From Fuerstiella sp. (lineage in GTDB: Bacteria > Planctomycetota > Planctomycetia > Planctomycetales > Planctomycetaceae), in assembly GCA_029245955.1 (NCBI GenBank), contig JAQWOH010000028.1, positions 25,141 through 89,140 of the forward strand: a stretch of 64,000 nt of DNA. The letters run 5' to 3'. Below the pieces are notes generated by a model. That model saw only the letters and a program-made list of their open reading frames with translations, was not told the origin of the DNA and did not search any database. How positions within the stretch are numbered: the first letter of the stretch is position 1; every line of letters starts with the position of its first letter. A program made the position numbers and the translations under genes. This document shows positions 1 through 9,754 of this stretch, piece by piece.

Positions 1-1013
1 CACGATTGTATTCAAAGCCTTTGACTGAGAACCACCGGAGCGTTTTCGCAGCGTATCGGACTCCGAAAACTGGCAGATTTCACAGACAAGTAAGACGCGA
101 CCGACGAGGATAACAGCGAGTGCGCCGAGTTATCGGGCTACGTTGACTGATCATTCCCGATATACGTTGAATTCTCAGCTCAGCCGATACGACGACTCTG
201 CACAGGCAGGCACACCTCGCCAGATGACAGCAGATTCCATAAAAAACGTATGGACCGGATGACACGGAACTCGTCCGTCGTCAAACGTACGGGAATTCGA
301 AAAATGTGGTGGCAACAGGTTACCAATTGGCCTTCGTTGTGCCACTCGTCGTCTTTCCGATTCGGACATATCGGTAAGGCGTCAACTCTGGGACTTCCAG
401 CCGACTCGCCGCTCTCGGACATACTCAATCACTGCCGAGAGCTATCGCATTGCCCCCACCGAGCCTGTCCAATCGCCGGACAAGGAGCGTGTCTGTTTTG
501 GGATGCACCTGGAGACAATTTCAAAGACCAGGGCGTTCTTCATTGGTAACCCTCGTAATGAATTGCTCAATGATGGACTGTTCCTCACTGAGTCTGAGCG
601 GGAGCTCGTTGGACAATTGCCCGTTGACCGCTTGACTACAACCTTCCTCGAACTTCACAGTTCGAGGGACAACCAATCCCCGGCAGCGTTCGTTGCACGG
701 TGTTCTTTTCGATCGGCCTGAGGCCTCACTCCAGCAGAACACCGGCATCATGAACCCCGCTTCTCTCACTTAAGTTGGGGTTGAACTCGCGAGAAGGTCA
801 AATCAATGACTAAGCAAGATATATTGAAGTCGGAGATTGGGCCGAAAGAAACACAGAAACCACATCGAGAAGCCACTGCACAAGTCCCCCAAACCTATGA
901 CGTCTGCCGGGTTGAACGCCGAATGCGTTCAACGGGTGGACACTTCAGACGACATCCGCAAGCCACGGCAACAGGCACAAAACGGCACACTGAATTTTTT
1001 TTGCAGGGGCGGA
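1..1013. other. gene-poor left edge
   Basis: No reading frame here has a recognisable family, a convincing start or a signal peptide. Short open frames exist on both strands but overlap one another and read as noise. The only clear structure is a perfect 9-bp inverted repeat at 911-933, listed separately. The stretch may hold decayed sequence or regulatory DNA. Confidence 0.5.
911..933. repeat. perfect 9-bp inverted repeat (hairpin)
   Basis: Arms GTTGAACGC (911-919) and GCGTTCAAC (925-933) are exact reverse complements around a 5-nt loop. The hairpin lies about 80 bp beyond the stop of the minus-strand methyltransferase. No T-run follows on either strand, so a terminator role is only a possibility. 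Confidence 0.5.
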
Positions 1014-1823
1014 TCAGACAGATTTCGTTGCCACGAATCGAACGTACTTCAGTGAACCGTTTTTAAAGCTATTGAAGACGGTCGAATCCTGCACGCCGGC
1101 GAACTGCCGAAAAACGCTGCAAAGCCAGCCGGGAATGTGTTTCTGAATCAGACTGCATTTTCTTTCGTCTTCCCATTCCATCGCCTGGACAACATTCGCA
1201 GAAATGTCTTCCTCATCAAGCAGCGTCATTCCAGCATCGTCAAAGGACTGCTTCAGTGGCTCAATGTCGTGCGGGGAACGGAAATCGGCAAACAGAAACT
1301 GTCCGCCCGGACGCAGTACACGCGCGGCTTCTTTCAGAAAGTCTGGCACGGACCCGTAGCAGTGAGATGATTCTACGTTGACGACAGCGTCAAATGATGC
1401 ATTGTCAAACGGCAAAGCCTCGGCATCGCCCTGAACAAACGTCAGATTTTCAACCCGATGAGTCCGATTGCAAAGCTCCACGACCTTTCCCGAAAAATCG
1501 ATTCCCGTCAGTGACGTCGGTTTCAGATAGCGGGTTACGTACGAGGCACCTCCGCCGCGACCGGAACCGACTTCCAGTACGGTTTGATTTTCCAGATCGA
1601 CTGCACCGGCAACGCGATGATAAAGCTGTATACAGCACCGATCCGATTCGTCTGACTGGTCAAGCAATAACGGACTGTGAGCGTCGTTCCGACAGACGTA
1701 GCCGTAATTCATGAAGGTCCAATTGCTGATTCTGTAACCAGCCAGATGCTGATACCAAAACTGCCACACCCGCCGGCGCAATGCCGGACGTTTTTCAATG
1801 ACGGAAACCAGCAGCTTCAACAT
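1014..1823 (-). CDS. class I SAM-dependent methyltransferase (phthiotriol dimycocerosate methyltransferase-like)
   Basis: A 269-residue methyltransferase with a Rossmann SAM site. Motif I is VLEVGSGRGGGASYV at about residues 82-96. The acidic loop GIDFSGK and the motifs FVQGDAEALPFDNASFD and NVESSHCY follow, then the LRPGG strand. From memory, the arrangement WYQHLAGYRISNWTFMNYGY, then the LYHR segment before motif I, and a C-terminal GVQ segment matches the mycobacterial Rv2952 family. That family O-methylates phthiotriol and phenolphthiotriol lipids. The frame extends 35 codons upstream, but ATG 1823 begins the conserved part and is preferred. The gene stands alone with no lipid or polyketide synthase beside it, so the substrate is unknown; a lipid or isoprenoid hydroxyl is an inference. 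Confidence 0.85.
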   Translation of the reverse strand: MLKLLVSVIEKRPALRRRVWQFWYQHLAGYRISNWTFMNYGYVCRNDAHSPLLLDQSDESDRCCIQLYHRVAGAVDLENQTVLEVGSGRGGGASYVTRYLKPTSLTGIDFSGKVVELCNRTHRVENLTFVQGDAEALPFDNASFDAVVNVESSHCYGSVPDFLKEAARVLRPGGQFLFADFRSPHDIEPLKQSFDDAGMTLLDEEDISANVVQAMEWEDERKCSLIQKHIPGWLCSVFRQFAGVQDSTVFNSFKNGSLKYVRFVATKSV

Positions 1824-2160
1824 GCGTCCTTGTGCCTTGGCACCGCCTGAAACGAAAAAGGTACGGTCAATATCTATTAACGACGCAGCTTTATGTAATC
1901 CTGCGCATTTGTGCCAGGCAGAACCCATCCTTCTCCCCGAACGTTGCTGAGAACCGCTGTAACGCTATCGACCAATACGGTGACCGATGCAGCGATGTCT
2001 GCCTTGCTGTCGACGCCCCGCAACATATCCAGGTACTGGCCGTATCAGCCAGCCAATCGCAGTGTGTGGTTTCCCCGATCAGTGGGCATGGCCCCTGAGG
2101 TTCATGTCGGGTAATCCGCACCGATTTGAGCATCCTGTTGCAATGCTGTAAACTGATGCA
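1824..2160. other. divergent intergenic region
   Basis: This spacer lies between the divergently read methyltransferase and sialate O-acetylesterase genes and must carry both promoters. I see no convincing -35/-10 pair, operator repeat or short gene. Confidence 0.4.
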
Positions 2161-3687
2161 ATGTTCAACCACAGCGTCTTCCAGGTACTGACTGCACTGC
2201 TTCTGGCAGGCTCCCCCTCAATCTGCCATGCACAGCTGACCGTTGCCGACATCTTTAGCGATCATATGGTGCTGCAACAAGGCCAGAAGGTTCCTGTCTG
2301 GGGAACTGGTATTGAGGGGCAGAACATTCATGTTCAGTTTGGCAATCAATCACATATCGCCACCATTGGGAAGAATGGCAGATGGCTCGTGAAACTCCAG
2401 CCACTGAAGGCCTCCGCCGAGCCTCAGCAATTGAGCATTCAAAGCGAAGTGCAGATCATCTTCAAAGATGTTCTGGTCGGTGAAGTGTGGCTGGCTTCTG
2501 GTCAGTCCAACATGGGCTTCACTATGAAGGCCAGCGCGAAGAACCACGACGCCACTCAAGCGATTCTCGACACATCCAATTACCCGCTGATTCGTTACCG
2601 TGCGGTCAAAACCAAAGAAAACGACAATCGTCAGAGCCACATTGGCGATGACAACCCATGGACGAAGTGCACGACCCAAACTGCGGCCAACTATTCCGCA
2701 GTGGCTTTCCTGTTTGCTCGACGTCTTCACAGTGAATTGGATGTACCGATCGGTATCATTGAAAACGCCTGGGGGGGGCATCCGATTGAACCCTTCATTC
2801 CTGCAGAAGCGTTCAAGTCGCACCCCGTGCTGATCAAAGAACTGGAACTTGGACGCCGCAAAGATATCGATGGTATTCGCCGGATGGTCGGTGGCGTGCG
2901 GGCACGCGACAACTCATGGCTGCCCGGAACCATCTTCAATTCACGCATTGCCCCGATTGCACCATACGCCATCAAAGGAGCGATCTGGTATCAAGCGGAA
3001 TCCAATTGCGGCAAAGGCGAGGATCCCCGGTTTTACAGTGAAAAAATGAAAGCCCTTGTTCGCGGCTGGCGGCAGGCATGGAACATCCCGTCACTGCCGG
3101 TCTATTACGTCCAGCTGCCTCAATATCCTGCCCCGGGCTGGGTAATGATGCGAGATGAGCAACGGCGTGCCATGAATGAACCGCATACCGGCATGGCCGT
3201 CACCATTGATCTGGCGCTGGACCAAATTCATCCGGCCAATAAGATTGATGTCGCCAATCGGCTGGTACGCTGGCCCCTCTTCTCTGAATACGGGAAACAC
3301 CGTGCTGTTTGCGGACCCATGTTTAAGGCATTCCATGTCAACGGGCAGCATATCAGAGTTGAGTTCGATTATGTCAACAAGGGGTTGGCCACGGGACAAA
3401 AAGAAGATCTGGAACCAACACGTCTGATTCCATCCCAAACCGTCCATGGCTTTGAAGTGGCAGACGCTTCAGGACAGTGGTACACAGCCCGGGCTCAAAT
3501 TGAAGGCCGAACAGTTCTTTGTGATTCTGATCAAGTTCAACACCCGGTCGCAGTGCGATATGGATGGGCGCCTGTGATCCCCAAAAATGAGCCATGGAAT
3601 CTCTATAACGAAGCAGGATTGCCCGCGTCGCCGTTTATTTCCGATCCGCAGCTGATGACCTATGAGCCGCAGGCAATCAGTCCTTGA
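2161..3687 (+). CDS. sialate O-acetylesterase, exported
   Basis: A 508-residue SGNH-type esterase that would remove O-acetyl groups from sialic acids or other acetylated glycans. The N-terminus is a signal peptide ending near residue 24 (SICHAQ). The sequence then shows the family's opening segment DHMVLQQGQKVPVWGTG, the nucleophile block SGQSNM (Ser about 116), the AWGGHPIEPF segment and IWYQAESNCGKGE. The C-terminal catalytic block is DQIHPANK, where Asp/His complete the triad. Length is normal for the family. It stands between a divergent methyltransferase and a decayed spacer, so it is probably monocistronic. A terminator-like hairpin follows directly. The natural substrate could be acetylated algal polysaccharide rather than sialic acid. 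Confidence 0.93.
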   Translation: MFNHSVFQVLTALLLAGSPSICHAQLTVADIFSDHMVLQQGQKVPVWGTGIEGQNIHVQFGNQSHIATIGKNGRWLVKLQPLKASAEPQQLSIQSEVQIIFKDVLVGEVWLASGQSNMGFTMKASAKNHDATQAILDTSNYPLIRYRAVKTKENDNRQSHIGDDNPWTKCTTQTAANYSAVAFLFARRLHSELDVPIGIIENAWGGHPIEPFIPAEAFKSHPVLIKELELGRRKDIDGIRRMVGGVRARDNSWLPGTIFNSRIAPIAPYAIKGAIWYQAESNCGKGEDPRFYSEKMKALVRGWRQAWNIPSLPVYYVQLPQYPAPGWVMMRDEQRRAMNEPHTGMAVTIDLALDQIHPANKIDVANRLVRWPLFSEYGKHRAVCGPMFKAFHVNGQHIRVEFDYVNKGLATGQKEDLEPTRLIPSQTVHGFEVADASGQWYTARAQIEGRTVLCDSDQVQHPVAVRYGWAPVIPKNEPWNLYNEAGLPASPFISDPQLMTYEPQAISP

Positions 3688-3691
3688 TATC

Positions 3692-3721
3692 CGGCGTTTG
3701 GTGCAGAAACTGCATACGCCG
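3692..3721 (+). terminator. possible terminator hairpin after sialate O-acetylesterase
   Basis: Outer arms CGGCGT (3692-3697) and ACGCCG (3716-3721) and inner arms TGCAG (3702-3706) and CTGCA (3710-3714) form an interrupted stem with an AAA loop, starting 4 nt after the stop codon. There is no T-run, so intrinsic termination is uncertain. Confidence 0.4.
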
Positions 3722-4338
3722 TCCGCATGGCAACAACCTCAAGAACAGATACACAGGCCAGCAGCTGTCCCGGCACGCCTGTCATCTTCAGGACAGGACG
3801 TACCCGACGAAACCAGGCGTCCCACTTGATCAGCAGCCACCTTGAGGGTCCCGAGGCTTCCCGATTCCAGCACGTTCAACGATCGACGGCAGCCTGATCG
3901 TCCCATGCGATGGCTGCTCAGTCGCATCTGCCCGTTCGATTTCCGATCATCGCCAGGCGTCCCGAAAACCGGCCGCACCCAACATGACGCCATAGATGTT
4001 GAATTCGCGGCCGAGTGTGACCAAACTGGCAATCCATCCAGGCAGAGAGTTTTAGAGAACTCACGCTTCAGGGGTCTGGTTGAGTTTGGCACGCTGGATT
4101 GAATGTGAGCACACCTGACTAACCAGAAATTATGCTTTCGGTATATCTGCAGTTCCGTGTACGCACGGTTTCTTCTGGCTTTCCTGGCCCTGAATACTTA
4201 AAAGGGTGGAAGCGATAACGTACGACTTTCAGAATCACTTCCGTGCGGCGTGCGTTTGATCAAACATAGGCATTTTCCCTGCCCGCCACGCGATCATGTG
4301 TTAAGGCATTTTCCGCAATTCTATTGCTGGAGACTTCG
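3722..4338. other. gene-poor spacer with a possible gene fossil
   Basis: No intact gene. On the minus strand at about 3960-4060 one frame reads LPGWIASLVTLGREFNIYG and continues for a few codons with several stops around it. A similar fragment (NLAAFGREFHILG) occurs near 9100-9180. This suggests decayed copies of one unidentified family. The last bases hold the ribosome-binding site of the next gene. Confidence 0.35.
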
Positions 4339-6084
4339 ATGCGACCACTCGTCCTGTCTCTGCTGCTGGTCGTAGCTCCGGCGGTGACTGCAGCCGATAA
4401 GAAGCCCGAAGGAAAGATATGGTACGGCGTGATGGATGCGGGTGTCCGCGAATTTCGCTTTCGCATTGAACCGGTCACAGACACCGATGCCGCGACGACT
4501 CAACAGCTCGTCAGCCTGGATGAAGGCGGACGAATCTTTCCAATTGATGAGTTTCACGAGGACGAATCGCAGCTGCAGTTCCGGCTGAATATTTCCAAAG
4601 CCGAATACTCCGGGAGGATTTCCGAGGGTGGTAGATTCGTGACGGGCAAATGGACGCAGCGAGGGAAAGACTTTGATTTGACGTTCAGGAAAGTCAATGC
4701 GGCTTACACGGATCGTCCGTCGGAGGTCTGGACGGGGGAAATGAAAACACTGTTCCAGAAACTTTCCATGCGAATTCGTGTCTATCAACGGGATGACGGC
4801 ACCGAAACGGTGTACCTCGACAGCGTGACACAAAAGGCAGGAGGATTTAAGGCACAGCGGACCGCTGAGGGAAATGAGTGGACAATCGACGTGGATTCGC
4901 TCGACGGGTCGTTTAAAGGAACGATCAATAAGGAAAAATCTGAAGTAAAAGGGAAATGGACGCAGGGAGGCGTATCCCTGGATCTGACGCTTACTCCGGA
5001 CACTTCTGAGATGAACGAGATTGTGAAGGCACCTTCGCGTCCTCAGACTCCAAAGCCGCCATTTCCGTATCTCGTGGAAGACGTGACGTTCACCAACGAA
5101 ACAGACGATGTTAGACTGGCCGGCACGCTGACCGTGCCGAAAACAGCTGCGCCGTGTCCTGCCGCCATTCTGATTTCAGGTTCCGGACCTCAGGATCGTG
5201 ATGAGAGTTTACTCGACCACAAACCATTCCTGATCATTGCCGATCACCTGTCGCGGCACGGGATTGCGGTGTTGAGATTCGATGACCGCGGCACAGGGGC
5301 CTCAACAGGGGCCTTTCAAACTGCCACCAGTGAAGACTTTTCCAGAGATGCCGAAGCGGCCTTTGAATATCTGAGCAGCGATCCTCGAGCAAATGAAAGA
5401 GCGACTGGTCTCATCGGCCATAGTGAAGGTGGCATCATAGCTCCTATGGTGGCGGGGCGACGAACCGACGTGGCGTTTGCAATTCTTCTGGCCGGCCCAG
5501 GCGTAAACGGCCGAGAGATCCTGTTATCACAGGGACAGCTTATCTTAAAGGCCCAGGGAGTCACAGATGAGGCTGCGCTGAAGGCTCAGCGAGACACACA
5601 GGTCGCTCTGATCGACACAGTGGACAATGCCCCGGCGGACGCCACACACGACGAGCTTGTGAACTCCGCAATGCTGATATTGGCTGACGTATTGCCTGCA
5701 GAAGCGTTGCAGGAAAAAACACTGAAATCAACAGTGTCCGCCGGGATCGAACGACTCAATAGCCAATGGTGCCGATTCTTTCTGACTCACCAACCAGGAC
5801 CGGTCCTTGAAAAACTCAAATGTCCGGTCCTCGCTCTCAATGGCGAAAAAGACGTACAGGTTGATCCCCGGCTGAATCTTCCGGCTATTCGCGAAGCTCT
5901 TACAAAAGGCGGGAATACGCGATTTGAGACTGTCGAACTGCCGAGTCTGAACCATCTTTTCCAGACCTGCAGCACCGGAGCCGTAAGCGAGTATCAGACA
6001 ATCGAACAGACGGTTTCCCCGATGACGCTGAAGAAGATAACAGACTGGATTCATCAGAATGCGGTAACCCCGCCCGCCAAATAG
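4339..6084 (+). CDS. exported alpha/beta hydrolase with duplicated N-terminal beta modules
   Basis: A 581-residue protein with a signal peptide (MRPLVLSLLLVVAPAVTA). The N-terminal 220 residues contain two copies of a roughly 100-residue module, each beginning IWYGVM or VWTGEM and ending GKWTQ-x-G then DLT. The C-terminal half is an alpha/beta hydrolase: oxyanion segment SGSGPQDRDE, nucleophile elbow GHSEGG (Ser about 362), acid in NGEKDVQVDPR, and histidine in SLNHLFQ. It resembles exported peptidase/esterase-like hydrolases; the substrate is unknown. ATG 4339 is chosen over an in-frame TTG at 4324 because TGGAGA lies about 6 nt upstream of it and the signal peptide begins there. It appears to be a single-gene unit. 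Confidence 0.88.
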   Translation: MRPLVLSLLLVVAPAVTAADKKPEGKIWYGVMDAGVREFRFRIEPVTDTDAATTQQLVSLDEGGRIFPIDEFHEDESQLQFRLNISKAEYSGRISEGGRFVTGKWTQRGKDFDLTFRKVNAAYTDRPSEVWTGEMKTLFQKLSMRIRVYQRDDGTETVYLDSVTQKAGGFKAQRTAEGNEWTIDVDSLDGSFKGTINKEKSEVKGKWTQGGVSLDLTLTPDTSEMNEIVKAPSRPQTPKPPFPYLVEDVTFTNETDDVRLAGTLTVPKTAAPCPAAILISGSGPQDRDESLLDHKPFLIIADHLSRHGIAVLRFDDRGTGASTGAFQTATSEDFSRDAEAAFEYLSSDPRANERATGLIGHSEGGIIAPMVAGRRTDVAFAILLAGPGVNGREILLSQGQLILKAQGVTDEAALKAQRDTQVALIDTVDNAPADATHDELVNSAMLILADVLPAEALQEKTLKSTVSAGIERLNSQWCRFFLTHQPGPVLEKLKCPVLALNGEKDVQVDPRLNLPAIREALTKGGNTRFETVELPSLNHLFQTCSTGAVSEYQTIEQTVSPMTLKKITDWIHQNAVTPPAK

Positions 6085-6992
6085 TGTCCGCAGTGGTTCG
6101 CTCACATCGACCGGCGTTCCCCGGTATGCCTCATAAAACGCGAAGGTCGAGGCGGGGCGGTTGCACACACACCAGGAACGACTGAATCGAGCAACGTAGC
6201 GCCAAACCACATTTTTGTGACGCTCCGTCGAAAACAGATCGAACCCAGCCAGTTCAAGCCGAACACAGAGCCGCAGTAGACAGAATCAGTATGCATCGGG
6301 CATCCACTGAAATCCCTGCACAAGAAAGTGAATCAAACAAGGCAGCGAACCTGTTAGTGCATCCATGTGTTGCGCTGAGAGTACGTCAGACGATTCACCT
6401 GAACCAACAATCAAACCATCAACGCATGCGCATGGAACCGATTCTTCCAGCAACGGGTCTCGGCCCGACTGCCAGAGACATTCATTGTTGCGCGCATGTC
6501 GGCTCATCATGGAAGCCGAATACTGTTCCCCGGTGAAGGTGACGATTTCAGCGTTTCGGTACAGCTGGCAGGATCCGCAGGTGAAGTCGCCAAAGGTGAT
6601 TGGGAGGCCCTGGATGCTGTGTCACATCTGGCCCTCCAACCATTCGAACGCGAGGGCTCTTTCGCAGCCAGTTACAGTACGCAGAGCGAAAGATCCCTCA
6701 TGAACATGTGCCATGTGTCCCGCTGGGCAGTGCCGGCTGCAACGCAGAGTGGTCGACGGAACATTATCCATCTTCACGATGTTCGACTTGCGGCGCAACA
6801 ATGCGCAGCGACCTTCACAAGCCTAATTACGAATGCGCCGAAAGTGGACAGACGCGGCTTTCTTCAGCAGTTCGTTCCGACTCATTTCAGAGGAAGACCG
6901 TACTTTCGTTTTGTAGACAGAATCAGTTGCTGTAAAGTTCGTTAACAGGTCCGCCGAATGAGAGATCGGTAAAAAACAGAATGACTTAACCG
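6085..6992. other. gene-poor spacer, 0.9 kb
   Basis: No supported gene. One plus-strand frame at 6496-6945 is open for 149 codons, and its first third looks protein-like (residues such as FPGEGDDFSVSVQLAG). It soon becomes compositionally odd and matches no family I know. Competing frames overlap it. It may be a decayed gene. Confidence 0.35.
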
Positions 6993-8864
6993 ATGAACAG
7001 CTGCATCCCCCTGCTCTGCTTTGTACTTGCAGGCAACGTGCTTTTGGCCGACGAACGCCCCAATATCATCTGGATCTTCGCCGAAGATACATCTCCGTGG
7101 ATGGGATGCTACGGCCACGAGGCCAATCAATCGGCGACGCCCAATATAGATTCGATCGCCGCTGCAGGTGTCCGATTTGACCGCGCATTCGTTCCTGCTC
7201 CCGTTTGTTCGGCCTGCCGTTCAGCGATGATGTGCGGAGCAAATCAAATTCGCTTCGGCGGTCATGAACACCGTTCATCGCGAGCCAAAGATGCCCAGCT
7301 CCATCTGCCCAAAGGGATGAAGCTGCTGCCACAGCTCATGAAGGAAGCGGGTTATGCAACCTACAACCACGGCAAGACTGACTATAACTTTGTCTGGGAT
7401 ACCAAAGCTACTTATTCGAAACTGCAGATGAAGGGACAGGCGAACAGCTGGCAGGTGCTGAGTAAGAATCAGCCGTTCTTCGTTCAGTTTCAGACGAAGG
7501 GAGGAAAGAGTAACACGAGGAAGTTTCCGCCGCATCGCCGAACTGATCCGGCAACAGTAACCGTCCCCCCCGACTATCCGCAAAACGATGTCTATCGCGA
7601 AGTCGTAGCCCAGCACTGCGATGCCATTCGGGCAGATGACGACCACATTGGAGAAATTCTGAACGGACTAAAGAATTCCGGCCTGACTGAGAACACGATC
7701 GTTGTTTACTTCTCAGATCATGGAGCCAATCATCTAGTGCGACACAAGCAAATGCCGACCGAAGGCGGCCTTCACGTTCCGTTTATGATGATGGGGCCGG
7801 ACAAATATATTCCACAGCAGAGCGTCCGAAAGGATCTGATCAGCACCCTTGATCTGTCAGCCACGACACTCGCCTGGGCGGGCATTGAAATACCGAACTG
7901 GTATGAAGGCAGGGACCTGTTTGTTGACAATTTCCAGCCGAGAAATTGGGTTGCTTCCGCCAAGGATCGACTCGATCACACCATCGACCGCGTTCGCACA
8001 ATGCGAACGAATCAGTATCGCTTCACGCGTAACTACAAACTTGACCGAGTCCTGCTGCAGCCACAGTATCGTGACGGCCAGGAATATCTCAGGAATCTGA
8101 AAGAGCTCTATTCGTCCGGGGCACTCTCAAAGGAACTCACCCGGATCTATTTCGGCGAACGCCCGGCAGAAGAATTCTATGACGTGGTGAACGACCCGGC
8201 TCAGATTCACAATCTGATTGACACGCCTGCCCATGCGGACATGGTTAAACGACATCGTCAACTGCTCGACCGCTGGCTGGCCAAAGGCGACGCTGGCGCC
8301 GGAGAAGAAACGCCGGCTGCCATGCGACACAATGGAGACGACTGGCAGGGGGGACGGGGTGTCAATCCTGAATACGAGGTCAATCGCGCTGACAGCGACG
8401 GGGACGGTCTTTCGGACAAGTGGGAGCAGATCAACAACAGGGACCCGGCAGACGGTCGACTCGTTTTTGAATTCGACTGCGGCGGCTGGCAAACAGAAGG
8501 CTGGAAGTCCCGGGGCATTTCGGACAACATCGCAGGATTTCAGGGTTACCTTGGGTTCGCATTGGCAGAAAGCGGCAATCGTCTTGTCCGCAATGGGCTT
8601 AAGACCAAAGTGATGGGCGACGATCAGAATCTTGTCATCACAATTCGTGCAAAAGACGACGTCGAGGTTCAGGCAATAGCCAACGACCGGGTGTTAGGGC
8701 AACCGCAAATTGTGACGTCAGTCACAGATTTCACCCGGGTGCAGATTCCTCTGCAGGGAAACGCAGCATGGAACGGCACGATTGAATCGCTTGCGATCAC
8801 GCTGATCGGGAATGCAGGAACGGAAGTGGAAGTCGATTCGATCACGGTCGATCGCACCCGCTAA
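6993..8864 (+). CDS. sulfatase with calcium-loop linker and C-terminal domain
   Basis: A 623-residue exported sulfatase of the alkaline-phosphatase superfamily that would hydrolyse sulfate esters, probably on polysaccharide. A signal peptide (MNSCIPLLCFVLAGNVLLA) is followed by the metal-binding start NIIWIFAEDTSPWMGCYG. The formylglycine site is C72-S-A-C-R, which fits C-x-[PA]-x-R. Further motifs are NHGKTDYNF and FSDHGANH. The catalytic part ends near residue 465. After it comes an aspartate-rich loop DSDGDGLSDKWEQ, typical of thrombospondin type 3/EF-hand-like calcium loops, and then a C-terminal domain of about 130 residues, likely beta-rich. The ATG start is supported by the signal peptide. 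It is flanked by decayed spacers. Maturation would need a formylglycine-generating or anaerobic sulfatase-maturating enzyme encoded elsewhere. Confidence 0.92.
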   Translation: MNSCIPLLCFVLAGNVLLADERPNIIWIFAEDTSPWMGCYGHEANQSATPNIDSIAAAGVRFDRAFVPAPVCSACRSAMMCGANQIRFGGHEHRSSRAKDAQLHLPKGMKLLPQLMKEAGYATYNHGKTDYNFVWDTKATYSKLQMKGQANSWQVLSKNQPFFVQFQTKGGKSNTRKFPPHRRTDPATVTVPPDYPQNDVYREVVAQHCDAIRADDDHIGEILNGLKNSGLTENTIVVYFSDHGANHLVRHKQMPTEGGLHVPFMMMGPDKYIPQQSVRKDLISTLDLSATTLAWAGIEIPNWYEGRDLFVDNFQPRNWVASAKDRLDHTIDRVRTMRTNQYRFTRNYKLDRVLLQPQYRDGQEYLRNLKELYSSGALSKELTRIYFGERPAEEFYDVVNDPAQIHNLIDTPAHADMVKRHRQLLDRWLAKGDAGAGEETPAAMRHNGDDWQGGRGVNPEYEVNRADSDGDGLSDKWEQINNRDPADGRLVFEFDCGGWQTEGWKSRGISDNIAGFQGYLGFALAESGNRLVRNGLKTKVMGDDQNLVITIRAKDDVEVQAIANDRVLGQPQIVTSVTDFTRVQIPLQGNAAWNGTIESLAITLIGNAGTEVEVDSITVDRTR

Positions 8865-9754
8865 CTGACTCCGTAAGGCCTCAATTGGAACTGGCTGCGA
8901 ATCGATTCAATTGACCACGACATTCGGGATTGGATCGAGCCCAATGCCCGTCGCCACTTTCGCCATCCACAAGTCCTGTTCCAATCGGCTTCGCGGAGTT
9001 CCCGGTTCGGAACAGGAGCCACAATGTTGCGAGCGACACATTCACTCGGTGAGTCACTTCCCATACGACTTCCGACGCTTGCTGGTCGGCTCAGGAAATC
9101 GCCGTACTGACCAACCTGCCCAAGATATGGAACTCACGTCCGAATGCAGCCAGATTGGCGCCGCATCAGAACAGATCAGCCGACTCAGACATACTCTTTC
9201 CGCCTGCGTTAACAGGTACTGTCCGTCAAACCAATCTGCCGCCACACACTGTCGCGACGTCCTTGCCCTGCGAAAGCAGAACATCCGCTTCCCGCAGCTT
9301 CTAAAGAATCTGTTCTGTCTTGAATCGTTTACGGGGCATCGAACGCCTCGTTCTTCTATGACCAGCCCCTTAATTTACCACTCAATGTGTCGTCGCGGTT
9401 AGCGGTGCAGGCCAGTAGTGCAACTGCCTGCGTTCAGCTACAGTTGGAACACAGGAATTCACTTTCAACAGTCCACTTTCAGACTTGACGATGGAAGTCT
9501 CCGGGACATTTTCGACGAGAATCATTTCTGACGTTTTCCCAAACGGCGTGGGCGCGTCCGCCTGAACGACGGGGAGGACGCCAGGTACAATCTCCCAGGC
9601 CGCAACAACGCCGTTTCATTTGGAATGACTTCACGCAGCGTGCTGCCGAAACCCCGGAATACCACGCGATATGCCGGTGTAACAGGACCGATGCCCGTCA
9701 ACAAGACGGCCACCTGCGCCGTCACCTGCCCCTCCCCAGCAAAGAATTTCTGAC
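8865..9754. other. gene-poor spacer, 0.9 kb, possible fossil
   Basis: No intact gene. On the minus strand near 9100-9180 one frame reads ANLAAFGREFHILG before a stop. This is similar to the fragment at 3960-4060. Nothing else is recognisable. Confidence 0.35.

Noticed and set aside
806..1066. 86-codon frame convergent with the methyltransferase end
   Set aside because: It overlaps the end of a well-supported gene and has no recognisable family, with a composition typical of noise.
6496..6945. Open frame of 149 codons in the 6.1-7.0 kb spacer
   Set aside because: Only its first third looks protein-like; it has no family match, no convincing start, and overlapping frames compete. I describe it only as possibly decayed sequence.
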